A stretch of DNA of 64,000 bases from Neobacillus cucumis (GCF_023715505.1 NZ_JAMBOH010000023.1:13960-77959); one strand, 5' to 3'; numbered from the stretch's first letter, positions 35,056 through 44,463 are shown. Notes: generated by a model from the letters alone, not told the origin. Numbers and translations are program-made.

Positions 35056-35562
35056 ATGAAGATACAAAGATCAATTAAACTATTCTTTTCCGTACTAATG
35101 ATTTTTACTTTGTTATTATTGCCCTCAACGATTTCAAAAGCATCCGCAACAACCAAGGTTTCAAAACAGTCAGTAACAGAAAAAGCACCCACCTATATTA
35201 CTTCCTTTACATACGAACATGGTAAATGGGTGGGGAAATTTGATTATATACAATGGTATTTCGGCAAGGCTGCTGATCGAGAATTTTTAAAGGACTGTCA
35301 TTGCAGTAAAGAAATGGATCATGCACCGGATGGATACTGGATTCGGAACGTGAATCCGAAGATACGCACCTTTACCATTTCAAATAATGCCCAATATGTT
35401 CTGCAGACACGAAGTTCATACGCTATTAAATGGAACGAAAAAGTAACTAGAAGTCAGTTTATCACCTTTTTGAAACAGCAAGATAAGCATCATCAAATTC
35501 CTTATCATATCGAAGTAAAAAATGGTGTGGTGACGAAAATCACACAACAATATATACCTTAA
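35056..35562 (+). CDS. Secreted hypothetical protein
   Basis: 168 residues with a clear signal peptide ending near ISKASA, and AGAGGGGG 8-9 bases upstream of the ATG. The mature part (YEHGKWVGKFDYIQWYFG, DCHCSKEMDHAPDGYWIRN) is not a family I recognise; CHC could bind metal or form a disulfide. Single-gene transcript ending at a strong terminator. Confidence 0.75.
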   Translation: MKIQRSIKLFFSVLMIFTLLLLPSTISKASATTKVSKQSVTEKAPTYITSFTYEHGKWVGKFDYIQWYFGKAADREFLKDCHCSKEMDHAPDGYWIRNVNPKIRTFTISNNAQYVLQTRSSYAIKWNEKVTRSQFITFLKQQDKHHQIPYHIEVKNGVVTKITQQYIP

Positions 35563-35700
35563 TCGTATGTATGCAAGTTCTATTTATGAGGATTTGGTTG
35601 AAAAACGGCCTCAAAAAATCCGGGAGTTTAGATGAGTATCCTTCATTAAGGAATAATTAAATAGAATTACTTACCGGAGAATACTTACAGACAAGATATA

Positions 35701-35738
35701 AAAAAGCCTATCCGTCCAAGAACGGATAGGCTTTTTTA
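35701..35738. terminator. Strong bidirectional terminator
   Basis: AAAAAGCCTATCCGT (35701-35715) pairs exactly with 35722-35736. A/T flanks make it functional on both strands, serving the secreted-protein gene and ktrB copy 2. Confidence 0.92.
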
Positions 35739-35776
35739 CTATTGAACTGCAACAAACTCTGAAAATCTTATTTAAA

Positions 35777-37129
35777 TTAGCCAATAATGATTCGCTCTTT
35801 TGGGTATTGATAATTAGTTTTAATGGGTTTACCCCCTATTATTAATAAAAATGCAAAAATACCAATTCTCCCAATGAACATTAAAATCATAATAAAAATT
35901 TTACCCATCGTACTTAATTCCGCAGTGATTCCCATGGAAAATCCAACCGTCCCGAAAGCAGAAGACACTTCAAATATGATTTCCATTAAAGAAAAAGTCG
36001 GTTCCAATATCGTAAGAATAATCGTACTAACACCACAGAGCATCATCGCAGTTGCAATGACCATATAGGACTTGATTACATCCTCCATGACAAGCTCTCT
36101 CTTAAAAACTTTTATAGTCGTATTTCCGTTAGCAAAATAATAGATACTTAATAACATAATCGCAAACGATGTCGTTCTTATTCCTCCTCCAGCACTACTT
36201 GGAGAGGTCCCGATAAACATAAGAATGCTTAAAATCAATAGAGTAGGAGTGGAATACTCGTTAACATCCATCGTATTAAGCCCGCCATTCCTAGAAGACA
36301 CCGAATAAAAAAGCGAATAGAAAAACGACTCATGCCAGGTTTTATCGGCAAAAAAATGATTATATTCACATAGATAGATCAAAATCGTACCAATAACGAT
36401 TAAAACCAAAAAGGTTAGCGTCGTTATTTTCGTAAATAAGGAAAAACGATAGGGAATTTTCTTTCTATGTTTAAAAAACTGGATGACTTCCATAAGAACG
36501 GGAAATCCAATCGCTCCTATAATTAACAACACCATCGTCATCACTAACACAAAATAATCGTGGGCAAAGGGAACTAGGGATTCTCCCGTAATATCAAATC
36601 CAGCATTCGTTGCCGCACTAACAGAGGCAAAGAAACCTTGTAAATAAGCTTCTTGCCAAGTAGGAAAGTATTTTAAAAAGTATGTTCCAAATATAATAGC
36701 CCCAACCAGTTCAATAATCATAAATAGCATAAGTATATTTCTTACGAGTTTAACGATGCCAGAAAAGGTCGGGAGGTTCTGGTCCGTCATAATAAGCATT
36801 CTTTCTCTTATCCCTATACGTCTCCCAATTAAAAGCCAAATAGTGGTTCCAAGAAACATAATCCCGATACCGCCAAATTGCAGAATGAGAGCAAAAATAA
36901 ATGTGCCCGGAACACTAAGTACCTCATTAATGGCAATGGTTGATAACCCTGTTACACTAACGGCACTCACAGCCGTAAATAAGGCGTCAATAAACAATAA
37001 TTTAGCATTCGGCTGTTGTGTAATCGGCAGCATTAATAATATGGTAGAAACCACTACAGCTATCAGATAATAAATCACGATCATTTGGGCGGGCTTTAGT
37101 GTCCTTTTTTGTTGTTTTATAATATTCAT
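35777..37129 (-). CDS. ktrB: Ktr potassium uptake membrane subunit KtrB (copy 2)
   Basis: 450 residues, differing from copy 1 at only about 15-20 positions, mostly conservative (I/M, V/G, N/D). All four pore-loop filters are intact. At the nucleotide level the copies match from about AAATTAGCCAATAATG at the 3' end to about 60 bases upstream of the start, where homology stops at TTCACCA, exactly where the REP/RAYT block begins. Probably a recent duplication, or a pair kept alike by gene conversion. Confidence 0.92.
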   Translation of the reverse strand: MNIIKQQKRTLKPAQMIVIYYLIAVVVSTILLMLPITQQPNAKLLFIDALFTAVSAVSVTGLSTIAINEVLSVPGTFIFALILQFGGIGIMFLGTTIWLLIGRRIGIRERMLIMTDQNLPTFSGIVKLVRNILMLFMIIELVGAIIFGTYFLKYFPTWQEAYLQGFFASVSAATNAGFDITGESLVPFAHDYFVLVMTMVLLIIGAIGFPVLMEVIQFFKHRKKIPYRFSLFTKITTLTFLVLIVIGTILIYLCEYNHFFADKTWHESFFYSLFYSVSSRNGGLNTMDVNEYSTPTLLILSILMFIGTSPSSAGGGIRTTSFAIMLLSIYYFANGNTTIKVFKRELVMEDVIKSYMVIATAMMLCGVSTIILTILEPTFSLMEIIFEVSSAFGTVGFSMGITAELSTMGKIFIMILMFIGRIGIFAFLLIIGGKPIKTNYQYPKERIIIG

Positions 37130-37196
37130 GTTTCACCATTTCTATCTATATTTGAGCAATGTATATATCTAATATAACCTAAATTCACCAAAGGAA

Positions 37197-37245
37197 GCAC
37201 AGGGACGGTTCTCATGCTTCGGAAGCATGAGAACCGTCCCCGTGC
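37197..37245. repeat. REP hairpin next to the transposase gene (copy f)
   Basis: A 23-bp inverted repeat with one mismatch around CGG (GGGACGGTTCTCATGCTT / AAGCATGAGAACCGTCCC, extended by GCAC/GTGC). It lies 9 bases from the RAYT stop codon and forms one boundary of the RAYT locus. Confidence 0.9.
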
Positions 37246-37254
37246 ACCACTCCA

Positions 37255-38033
37255 TCACGCTTTAAAAATCAAACTCGCCGACACACCCAATATTCTCGCT
37301 GCCTGCCGTTGCGACAGGCCCTTGATTTTTTTGACTGCTTGGAACACCTCATTTCTTTGCAGCTTTGGCAAGCTCTTGACCTGAGCTATCTCTATTCCAC
37401 CAAGCACGTCCTTGATCATAAGCCTTGCCTCTTCATCTGATAATCTTCTTTTATAATTCTCCGGTTCATCCAAACATTGAACATTTAGATATCTCTCATT
37501 AAAATCAATGAATTGAGCTTTTGCAATGGCTAAATCATCTGAAAAAAACTTAAGTATGTATTGGCAATCAACCAGACTTTTGGAAACCAGATGATTTCCA
37601 TAGTACCCAGGACAGCTGCTCCATCTCCATTCATTCACCTTGCCTACCATCCCAGCTTTTACTGGATTTTGAGGATATAACTCACGACCGTCAATATATA
37701 CCGAACATCTTCCACATTTTCACTTCTGAATCGGCCCTGAAAAAGGTGCCCGTTTGTTTGATACTTCCAGTTATAATAAGAAACAAAGCTTACACCGATC
37801 CGTTTCATGGTGGTTGAAAGTGGTTCATTTCCTTCTTTGACAAGGAGATGGACATGATTACCCATCAAGCACCATGCAAAAATTTTTAATTCTGATTTGA
37901 TTTTATATCTCTCCAAAATTCTAAGGAATGTTAAGCAGTCCTCCTCCTCATGGAATATTTCCTGTCGGTTCGCTCCTCTCAACATTACATGGTAAATACC
38001 GCTCCAGCTTTTTACGCGAGCAACTCGAGGCAT
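37255..38033 (-). pseudogene. REP-associated tyrosine transposase (RAYT, Y1/HUH family), frameshifted
   Basis: The 5' part starts MPRVARVKSWSGIYHVMLRG, with a HUH motif in GNHVHLLVK and the Tyr helix SYYNWKYQTNGHLFQGRF, as in TnpA_REP/RAYT proteins. It runs into a stop at 37659. The 3' part continues in the -1 frame from QNPVKAGM to a C-terminal helix-turn-helix (GLSQRQAARILGVSASLIFKA) found in RAYTs. One base is missing near 37670 (YIL/QNPVKAGM would be restored by it). RAYTs are single-copy domesticated transposases that act on REP/REPIN sequences; the flanking REPs here fit that. Start at 38033 is the family's usual MPR start. Confidence 0.85.
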
Positions 38034-38292
38034 CTCTATCACCACTAACCTATTCAAGATTTTTTACATTCGAAAAAATAAAGGAATTCATAAATTGGGG
38101 ATTAACTAAATCTTTTATTAAATGCGAAGGGATAAGTCATTTGTAGATTGAAAAAGTGTAGTTTAATTAATGGAAAAAAAGAGAAAAGAAATAAGAGGGT
38201 TTTCCAAAGTGTTAAGATTTTACGAGAAGTATAATACAAGTCTATCATATACAAATTTATCAAAGCTTTCACCACATTTTTAACATTAAAAA

Positions 38293-38323
38293 GGAAGCAC
38301 GAGAACCGTCCCCATGCTCCCAC
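38293..38323 (-). repeat. REP-like repeat at the other side of the transposase locus (copy g)
   Basis: GGAAGCACGAGAACCGTCCCC in the opposite orientation to the first arm of copy f, 260 bases upstream of the RAYT start and 5 bases after the stop of the dehydratase gene at 38328. It is the exact complement of the core shared by copies a and b. With copy f it brackets a 1.1-kb RAYT unit. Confidence 0.85.
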
Positions 38324-38327
38324 TTCT

Positions 38328-39485
38328 CTATCTAGTTTCTGCCAATCGCCAAATTGCAAATTCTTGATTTTTATGTCTTTCGGCCGCCGTCAACTTGCCG
38401 CCTGCCGTTTGCATGATCAGGTCATAGATTTCTTGACCAATTTCCTCAATCGTATTGAGCCCTTGAATGATTTTTCCGGCATTCACATCAATATGCTCCG
38501 ACATGATTTCATAGAGTCTTGGGTTAGTTCCCACTTTAATCACTGGGACAATAGGCGAACCTGTCGGCGAGCCCTTCCCGGTCGAAAACAAGACAATTTG
38601 AGCACCACCTGCAGCCAGGCCCGCAACCGATTCCACGTCATAACCCGGTGTGTCCATAAAGACAAACCCTTTTTCTGTTGGCTTTTGTGCATAGGCGATC
38701 ACTTCCATCAACGTCGAATTCCCACCCTTTTTAATACAGCCTAACGATTTTTCCTCAAGGGTCGTTAACCCGCCTGCCATATTACCCGGCGTTGGATTGG
38801 CCGAGCGAATATCTTCACCGGTGTCGCGGATTCGTTCTTCGTATTCTCGAACAATTTTTAAAAAGGCCTCCCCGACCGCCGGACTAACAGCTCGTTTGGC
38901 CAAAATATGCTCCGCTCCGATAGCTTCGGTCGTCTCCGCTAAAATACTGGTACCGCCATCTCGTACAACCGCATCCGAGCACGCCCCAATCGCGGGATTA
39001 GCGGTGATTCCGGACCATGCATCCGATCCGCCGCATTCAAGCCCAATAGTCAATTCTGTTATATCGGCCGTTACCTTTTCTTGGGCATGGCTTCGTTCGA
39101 CTGCCGTTTCGAGCCATTGCTTTCCTTCCTTCAAAATGTCTGAAATGCTTTTATCCTTTTGAAAAGTAATCGAATGGACATAACAGCCCTCTTCCTTTAA
39201 GCTTTCAACAATTTCCTTGGCGGGGTCGTCATTGCCCATCCCTAAAAGAAGGGCGGCACTCACATTCGGATGCCCGGCCGTACCCTTAAGCGTTCGAATC
39301 GTCTGATCTAAATCCTCCGGATATTGGGCTTTTCCTGCCTGATGGGAAACAGGAATAACCCCCGGGACCAACTGAGCCACTTTTTTCGTAAAGCTGGCCA
39401 ACTCTCCAACCGTATTCATCACTATGACATGATTTCGTACCCCTACACTTCCATTCGCCCGCCGGTATCCTTGAAAGGTCTTCAT
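38328..39485 (-). CDS. UxaA-type dehydratase, second/C-terminal domain protein (catalytic half 2)
   Basis: 385 residues homologous to the main part of altronate/galactarate dehydratases (UxaA/GarD), which dehydrate sugar acids to 2-keto-3-deoxy acids. It keeps the family's C-terminal motifs (GLECGGSDAWSGITANPAIG, MDTPGYD, AGGAQIVLFSTGKGSPTG). In the first half, the Cys motifs seen in active enzymes are replaced (SHQAGKAQ, GMGNDD). Start at 39485 with AAAGGAGG 9 bases upstream; it overlaps the SAF-domain gene by 4 bases. It probably forms a complex with the SAF protein and with the paralogue at 39818. Confidence 0.85.
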   Translation of the reverse strand: MKTFQGYRRANGSVGVRNHVIVMNTVGELASFTKKVAQLVPGVIPVSHQAGKAQYPEDLDQTIRTLKGTAGHPNVSAALLLGMGNDDPAKEIVESLKEEGCYVHSITFQKDKSISDILKEGKQWLETAVERSHAQEKVTADITELTIGLECGGSDAWSGITANPAIGACSDAVVRDGGTSILAETTEAIGAEHILAKRAVSPAVGEAFLKIVREYEERIRDTGEDIRSANPTPGNMAGGLTTLEEKSLGCIKKGGNSTLMEVIAYAQKPTEKGFVFMDTPGYDVESVAGLAAGGAQIVLFSTGKGSPTGSPIVPVIKVGTNPRLYEIMSEHIDVNAGKIIQGLNTIEEIGQEIYDLIMQTAGGKLTAAERHKNQEFAIWRLAETR

Positions 39486-39796
39486 GGCAAGTGAACCTCC
39501 TTTCGCGTGCTCAATCGTTCCTCTTCCTTCAATCCACGGACATTGAAGACATGCACATGGAAACCAGGCTGAATATCTTCTGTAGCAATCCCCATACATT
39601 CCCCATATTTTAGGATTTTTCCATCCTTAGGGATCACTACCGTCGCAATTTTATGTCCATAAGGAATCGTCTTCCTAACTTCTACAGTTTCATCGCTCCC
39701 TTGAATAGAAAGCCATTCACCCTCACTTATGTTCCTAAGTGCCACGGCTACGTTATCATTCTCATTAAGCTTCAGTGCATTGTATTTTTGGCTCAT
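39482..39796 (-). CDS. UxaA N-terminal SAF-domain protein
   Basis: 104 residues corresponding to the small N-terminal SAF domain of UxaA/GarD dehydratases (NDNVAVALRNISEGEW, IPYGHKIATV, ILKYGECMGIAT). In single-chain enzymes this domain is fused to the catalytic part; here it is separate and translationally coupled (ATGA overlap) to the gene at 38328. Confidence 0.88.
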   Translation of the reverse strand: MSQKYNALKLNENDNVAVALRNISEGEWLSIQGSDETVEVRKTIPYGHKIATVVIPKDGKILKYGECMGIATEDIQPGFHVHVFNVRGLKEEERLSTRKEVHLP

Positions 39797-39817
39797 TTCG
39801 TTCCCACCATCCTTTGT

Positions 39818-40942
39818 TTAAAAAGTCGTACCTACATGAGGTATAGAAAACTCACCGAGTTCCAGTTGTTCCAGACATGTTTGCTTACCGGAACAAATCT
39901 CGAGGAATTCTGAGATAACCGCTTCCACTTGAAGAGAAACAGGTTCGGATGTAACGGTGTAATCAATTAACTCATCAAACGCTTCGTTTTGATGCTGTGG
40001 TGCAATGGTCATACAAGGCAATGCCAGCGATCCCGTCAACACCCCTCTATTGCTGACAATTAATACAAGGTTACAACCGCTCGAAGCCATATTCGATAAG
40101 GCCTCTACGATATTGCTTGGAACTGTTATCAAATGAAGCCCTTTTTCAGCGGGTATTTCGCTATATCCGAGCACACTTTTTATTGATTGGGTACCTGTCA
40201 TCTCCGCTTCAAGACTGGCAAGTGTTTGTTCTGGTTCTGAAAAATTATCATGAGTGAGCGAGCCGTTGCTGACTTCCTTCCATCGTCGGCGCTGCAATCC
40301 CTCACCGGCCCGCTTCAAACGATTGCTCACCTCTTCATCATCAGAACGTTGGGATAATAAAAGACCCGCTGGTTCTAAAGATTGTGAAAGGCCAAACAGG
40401 ACATTTGCTCCCTGCTCCACTAAACTGTCCACCACCCCGCCTATAACAGGAGCAGCTTTTTCTAGGGAACCTTCATCTAAATCAACCGGTAAAATGCCAA
40501 CCGACAGTGAGGAGATTGGCAGGCGCTCCCGCTGTTGACTTGATGCTTCCCGTGACCATTGTTCAGCTATTTCCACACCTCTATTAATCGTGTTTTCGCC
40601 ACCTGCTAGCTGCTGAATCCCGATACCTTTTATCGGCTTGGTTTTTGGAATACTCTCTAGCAAGCCACTTACTTGATTCGTTTCGCAGCCTAAACCGACC
40701 AGCAGCGAGGCATAAAGGTTGGGGTTATCTGCGACCCCTGCTACCATATTTTTCGTTAATTTAAAATCGTCGCCGAGCTGCGCACAGCCATTACCATGAA
40801 CAAATGGGACCGCACCATGAACCTTTTCGGCAATTTCCCGAGCCACTACACTGGAACAGACCACAGAACAGATCACCCCAATATGATTCCTGATTCCTGC
40901 CTTCCCATCATTTCGCTTGTACCCGTTAAAAGAATAGTCCAA
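39818..40942 (-). CDS. UxaA-type dehydratase paralogue (catalytic half 1)
   Basis: 374 residues from a TTG at 40942, chosen because GAAGGGAG lies 8 bases upstream; an ATG 18 bases earlier lies on weaker ground. It is homologous to the same UxaA region as the gene at 38328 but keeps the N-half motifs (GIRNHIGVICSVVCSS, HGNGC, VGLGCETNQ), while the ECGGSD..ANPA motif is replaced by unrelated residues. The two paralogues therefore look complementary. It follows the KdgT gene and precedes the SAF gene. Confidence 0.82.
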   Translation of the reverse strand: MDYSFNGYKRNDGKAGIRNHIGVICSVVCSSVVAREIAEKVHGAVPFVHGNGCAQLGDDFKLTKNMVAGVADNPNLYASLLVGLGCETNQVSGLLESIPKTKPIKGIGIQQLAGGENTINRGVEIAEQWSREASSQQRERLPISSLSVGILPVDLDEGSLEKAAPVIGGVVDSLVEQGANVLFGLSQSLEPAGLLLSQRSDDEEVSNRLKRAGEGLQRRRWKEVSNGSLTHDNFSEPEQTLASLEAEMTGTQSIKSVLGYSEIPAEKGLHLITVPSNIVEALSNMASSGCNLVLIVSNRGVLTGSLALPCMTIAPQHQNEAFDELIDYTVTSEPVSLQVEAVISEFLEICSGKQTCLEQLELGEFSIPHVGTTF

Positions 40943-40995
40943 CGATATCGCTCCCTTCATTTCCAGCAAATAAATAGTAGAAATACTGCAAAAAA

Positions 40996-42126
40996 TCAAC
41001 CCAGATTTTCTTCGATACTGGTTTTCACTTCGGATGTTTGAACCTCATTGTGGAACTCTACTTTCCCATCGATGCCGCGTCTCCTTTGATACTTATCAGC
41101 CAAGATAACAGCAATCGGAACTAGAAAGGCCGTCGTAATCGTCGAAATGGAGATTTGTGCCGATGCTATTGCCACAAGGCCATGATATACTTCTGCATCA
41201 GCAGCAGACATTAACCCTGAACCGCTGGCAACCGTTGCAGCCGCTGCAATCGCTGCAGGTGTGGCCACGGCATTTCCAGCCGTAGAGGCTTCCGCCCAAG
41301 GGGCAATAATACTTTTTTCACGGAATAGCTTGAAGGTAAGAGCCATCGTACCTCCTGAAATAAGAACGGTCATCAGTGCAAGAACCACGCCAGCCCCAAC
41401 TACCTCAGGGTTAAAGAAGCTTGCCAAATTCATACCGGCCCCTAAAGCAAAGGCAAAAAACGGAATAACCAACGTTTCTCCAGCCGCTAAAAAGTTGCGG
41501 ATTTCGTGATCCAAATTCCCTAATAACATACCAATTAAAATCGGCAATAAGACAGCGATAAAAGCAATAAGCGGGAAGTTGGCACCCATCATACCAAGTG
41601 CCATCAAGGTAAAAAACGGCCCGTCATTCAGGGAGAGAATAGCCGTTGCTCCAACATCCGAACGATTTCCATATTGTCCCGTCAACGCCGCAAACATTCC
41701 CCCGTTACCATTTGTCATCGCGGCAATAATCGCCATCGTCGATAGACCAAGGAAGCCATGAACGGGGTCGGACAGTATCCCCCAAATCATCCCGATGGCA
41801 AACCCAGCTAAATACTTGGAGGACGTCAATAGCACACCCTTCTTAAGTGCTTTTCCCCCGACACGGAGATTCATTTGGCTCCCGGCGCAAAACAAGAATA
41901 AGGCACACAGGGTGGAAGCACCATCCTTAAATAACGCCTGTGTAAAACCTCCGATTTTCATAAACTCATAGTTTCCATCCTCGTTAGGAGCCACTCCCAG
42001 TGATTTGAGGAGATCCATTATAAAGGGAAGATGCAGTTGATCAATCGTATTAAACAAGGCTCCTGCTAGTAACGGGACAACCATGAGGCCGCCAGGGACT
42101 CTATCAATTGTTTGTTTAATTTTCAT
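40996..42126 (-). CDS. kdgT: 2-keto-3-deoxygluconate permease family (KdgT)
   Basis: 376 residues with about ten hydrophobic segments and the KdgT signature (DRVPGGLMVVPLLAGALFNT near the N-terminus; AMTNGNGGMFAAL; LSLNDGPFFTLM). The family imports 2-keto-3-deoxygluconate and related sugar acids by proton symport. First gene of the KdgT-dehydratase operon; a perfect cre match lies 46 bases upstream. The actual substrate may be a hexonate or uronate-derived acid. Confidence 0.88.
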   Translation of the reverse strand: MKIKQTIDRVPGGLMVVPLLAGALFNTIDQLHLPFIMDLLKSLGVAPNEDGNYEFMKIGGFTQALFKDGASTLCALFLFCAGSQMNLRVGGKALKKGVLLTSSKYLAGFAIGMIWGILSDPVHGFLGLSTMAIIAAMTNGNGGMFAALTGQYGNRSDVGATAILSLNDGPFFTLMALGMMGANFPLIAFIAVLLPILIGMLLGNLDHEIRNFLAAGETLVIPFFAFALGAGMNLASFFNPEVVGAGVVLALMTVLISGGTMALTFKLFREKSIIAPWAEASTAGNAVATPAAIAAAATVASGSGLMSAADAEVYHGLVAIASAQISISTITTAFLVPIAVILADKYQRRRGIDGKVEFHNEVQTSEVKTSIEENLG

Positions 42127-42171
42127 TCTTTCACTCTCCTGTTTATATTTATAGATTTGAAAAAACAGCAG

Positions 42172-42185
42172 TGTAATCGTTTACA
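42172..42185 (-). promoter_or_regulatory. CcpA cre site upstream of kdgT
   Basis: TGTAATCGTTTACA fits the strict cre consensus TGWNANCGNTNWCA at every fixed position and is nearly palindromic. It lies 46 bases before the kdgT start, where CcpA-HPr(Ser-P) binding would repress the operon in the presence of preferred sugars. Confidence 0.75.
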
Positions 42186-42322
42186 AATAATCTATAGGAT
42201 TTCTGTTCATTCTTAGAAGAGAGTGGAGGCTGACTCGTAAGCAGGTTCACCTCACAACTCCATCGTATGGGGTCTAAATGCTTATCCTGAGTCAGTCGGT
42301 TTATAACATATCTAGAAGAAAT

Positions 42323-43282
42323 TTACTTAGAGGTTAAAAGGGTCTTGTCTGATGAATGTTGGATGTTTTTTGAATCATTTTTTACATGATTAGTGAGCGT
42401 GCCAATTTTTTCAATGGAAATGGATAACATGTCTCCTTCCTTCAACCACACTTGAGGATTTCTGCCCATTCCTACTCCTGGAGGTGTCCCCGTTGCAATC
42501 AGATCACCTGGCTTTAACGTCATGCTCTGAGATAAGTAGGAAACGATGGTTGGAATCGTAAAAATTAAATTCGATGTATTGGATTGCTGCATCATTTCAT
42601 CATTTAACGTCAGCGAAATGTCTAGCTGATGCGGATCTCCGACCTCTTCTTTTGTGACTATCACTGGCCCTATAGGTGCAAAAGTATCCGCCGACTTTCC
42701 ACGAGACCATTGGCCGTCTGCAAATTGAAGATCTCTGGCACTGACGTCATTCATAATCGTGTAACCAAACACATAATCCTCCGCTTCCGCTTCTGACACA
42801 CACTTTGCTTCTTTTCCAATCACAATCGCAAGTTCTGCTTCATAATCAACTTGCTGGGAATTGATCGGCAGTACAATGGCGTCCTTATCTCCAATGATGG
42901 TATTGGCATACTTTGAAAAAATAACCGGTGAGGGTGGCGGCTCCATGTTGGTTTCTCTACAGTGGTCTAGGTAGTTTAGACCGACACAGATGATTTTTTC
43001 CGGCTGCGAGATGGGGGCTAATACCTCTACATCCGCCAAGGAGGTCTTATTAAGGTCCTGTTTTTCCGAATCATTCTCATAACACTGAAGAAGGGCTTCT
43101 ATATAAGGAAGCAAGGTTTCACTTTGTTCAATAAACTGCTTCATATCATCAGGAATCACCCAGCCTTGTGAAAGCTGCTCCTTGTAACGTGCATTCAAAT
43201 CGCCTGCATGTAAAACTTGATCTCCTGCTGCAATGATTCCAAGCTGTGGACCCGATTCACTACGGTAAGTAACGAATTTCAT
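42323..43282 (-). CDS. Fumarylacetoacetate hydrolase family protein
   Basis: 319 residues with an N-terminal FAA_hydrolase_N-like part and a catalytic FAH domain ([38 protein letters not shown]). FAH enzymes hydrolyse or isomerise acylpyruvate-like compounds and in sugar-acid pathways can cleave 2,4-diketo-3-deoxy acids. It sits between the KdgT operon and the genes for the U32-like protein and the aldehyde dehydrogenase. A start with ATG at 43282 fits the family N-terminus (MKFVTYR). Confidence 0.85.
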   Translation of the reverse strand: MKFVTYRSESGPQLGIIAAGDQVLHAGDLNARYKEQLSQGWVIPDDMKQFIEQSETLLPYIEALLQCYENDSEKQDLNKTSLADVEVLAPISQPEKIICVGLNYLDHCRETNMEPPPSPVIFSKYANTIIGDKDAIVLPINSQQVDYEAELAIVIGKEAKCVSEAEAEDYVFGYTIMNDVSARDLQFADGQWSRGKSADTFAPIGPVIVTKEEVGDPHQLDISLTLNDEMMQQSNTSNLIFTIPTIVSYLSQSMTLKPGDLIATGTPPGVGMGRNPQVWLKEGDMLSISIEKIGTLTNHVKNDSKNIQHSSDKTLLTSK

Positions 43283-43318
43283 CTTAAATTCCTCCCAGTA
43301 ATTTTTTAAGAAATGCAG

Positions 43319-44269
43319 TTATACACTAGCCGTTGCAGATACAATCTTTGGAATCCCTAGTCCTTCAGCACCTAGTTTGGATGTTTTAGCCTCAGGATAA
43401 TATCGTTCAATCATTTGGACGCCTAGCGCCGCACGGCGGACACGTTCTTTCACCAGTGAAATGTTGGTACTTTCCCATTGTCTTCCGGATGGGTACACAT
43501 CTGGATGATTCCGCAGACCGAATTTAATGTACACCGGTGCCAATACACGAATAATTTCCGGAATTTCATAGTAGCGGAGGAAACCGCCCAAATTATCTGG
43601 CACCTCTACATATAAATCGATTGGGATATCAATTGCTTGGCGGATGGCAGCAAGCTTATGCAGCGTCAATGCAGTAGGAACATTATACGTTCCTGCTCCT
43701 AGGTCCTGCATTAGCCTTACGGACACTGGATTGGCCGCACCCATTTGAACCGATACCTTCACCACAAAGTCCTCCGGCAGCTGGCCCTGTTTTTTCATTT
43801 CTTTTGTCAGTATCAAGAGGCCCTCATCCGCCACTAGTGCTCCCCGCAGTCCAAGTCTGGCGCCTCTTTTTAAATCCTCCATGGCATAAACAAGCTGGTC
43901 GGCTCCTTCATGGCGCAAAGCAATCGACTTTCCACCGTCCGTCAGCGGCTGTGCACTAATATCCCAGGTGCCCCTCGGTCCAACAAACAAACTAAGTTCC
44001 ATTCCTCTTTCGGCTGTCATCCTGCACATTTCCAAAATTTCTTCGTCTGTTTGGAGCATAATTCCGCTTCCCTGCGATACCCGGTGAATCGTTAAACCAT
44101 AGCGGTCGATTTCATCCAACATCTCTCTTAATGCGACTGGTCCTTCTACACTTGGAAGTTCAATCCGGTATTGCGCCCCATCTGGAAATGTTTTGGTGGA
44201 AGTAGGCAGGTCCCTTAAATCAGTTGATGGATAACCAAGTTTTTCTAAAAGTTCTCTAGATTCTCTCAC
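43319..44269 (-). CDS. Conserved protein of unknown function (possibly U32 peptidase-like)
   Basis: 316 residues from a GTG at 44269 with GAAGG 10 bases upstream. It looks like a TIM-barrel protein (SVEGPVALREMLDEIDRYG, LSLFVGPRG, DLYVEVPDNLGG, VYIKFGLRNHPD). I recall similar proteins beside sugar-acid genes annotated as U32 family peptidases, but the U32 motif is not clear here. It is followed by the FAH gene after 36 bases and is likely part of the same pathway; it could be an aldolase- or isomerase-like enzyme instead. Confidence 0.6.
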   Translation of the reverse strand: MRESRELLEKLGYPSTDLRDLPTSTKTFPDGAQYRIELPSVEGPVALREMLDEIDRYGLTIHRVSQGSGIMLQTDEEILEMCRMTAERGMELSLFVGPRGTWDISAQPLTDGGKSIALRHEGADQLVYAMEDLKRGARLGLRGALVADEGLLILTKEMKKQGQLPEDFVVKVSVQMGAANPVSVRLMQDLGAGTYNVPTALTLHKLAAIRQAIDIPIDLYVEVPDNLGGFLRYYEIPEIIRVLAPVYIKFGLRNHPDVYPSGRQWESTNISLVKERVRRAALGVQMIERYYPEAKTSKLGAEGLGIPKIVSATASV

Positions 44270-44463
44270 TTTTTTTTTACCTTCTTTCGCGATATTTTTA
44301 TAGTGAAGCGCTTTCTTTATTGTTCTATTAAATACTAAGAGATTTCTACATTCCTTTGCTCCAGATCTAGTCAACTGGATATGGTAGAAACCCCTTAGAG
44401 ACTCCTGAAAAAAAGATTATGCCTGCACGACTACACTGGAACCGCTAAACTTTCTTGCTTTTC

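Noticed and set aside
37660..37680. Programmed -1 frameshift in the transposase
   Set aside because: CCTCAAAAT is not a canonical slippery heptamer and no stimulatory hairpin is evident; a one-base deletion is simpler.
44301..44320. cre-like GTGAAGCGCTTTCT upstream of the U32-like gene
   Set aside because: The core AAGCGCTT is good but the outer TG/CA positions mismatch; too weak to list as a site.
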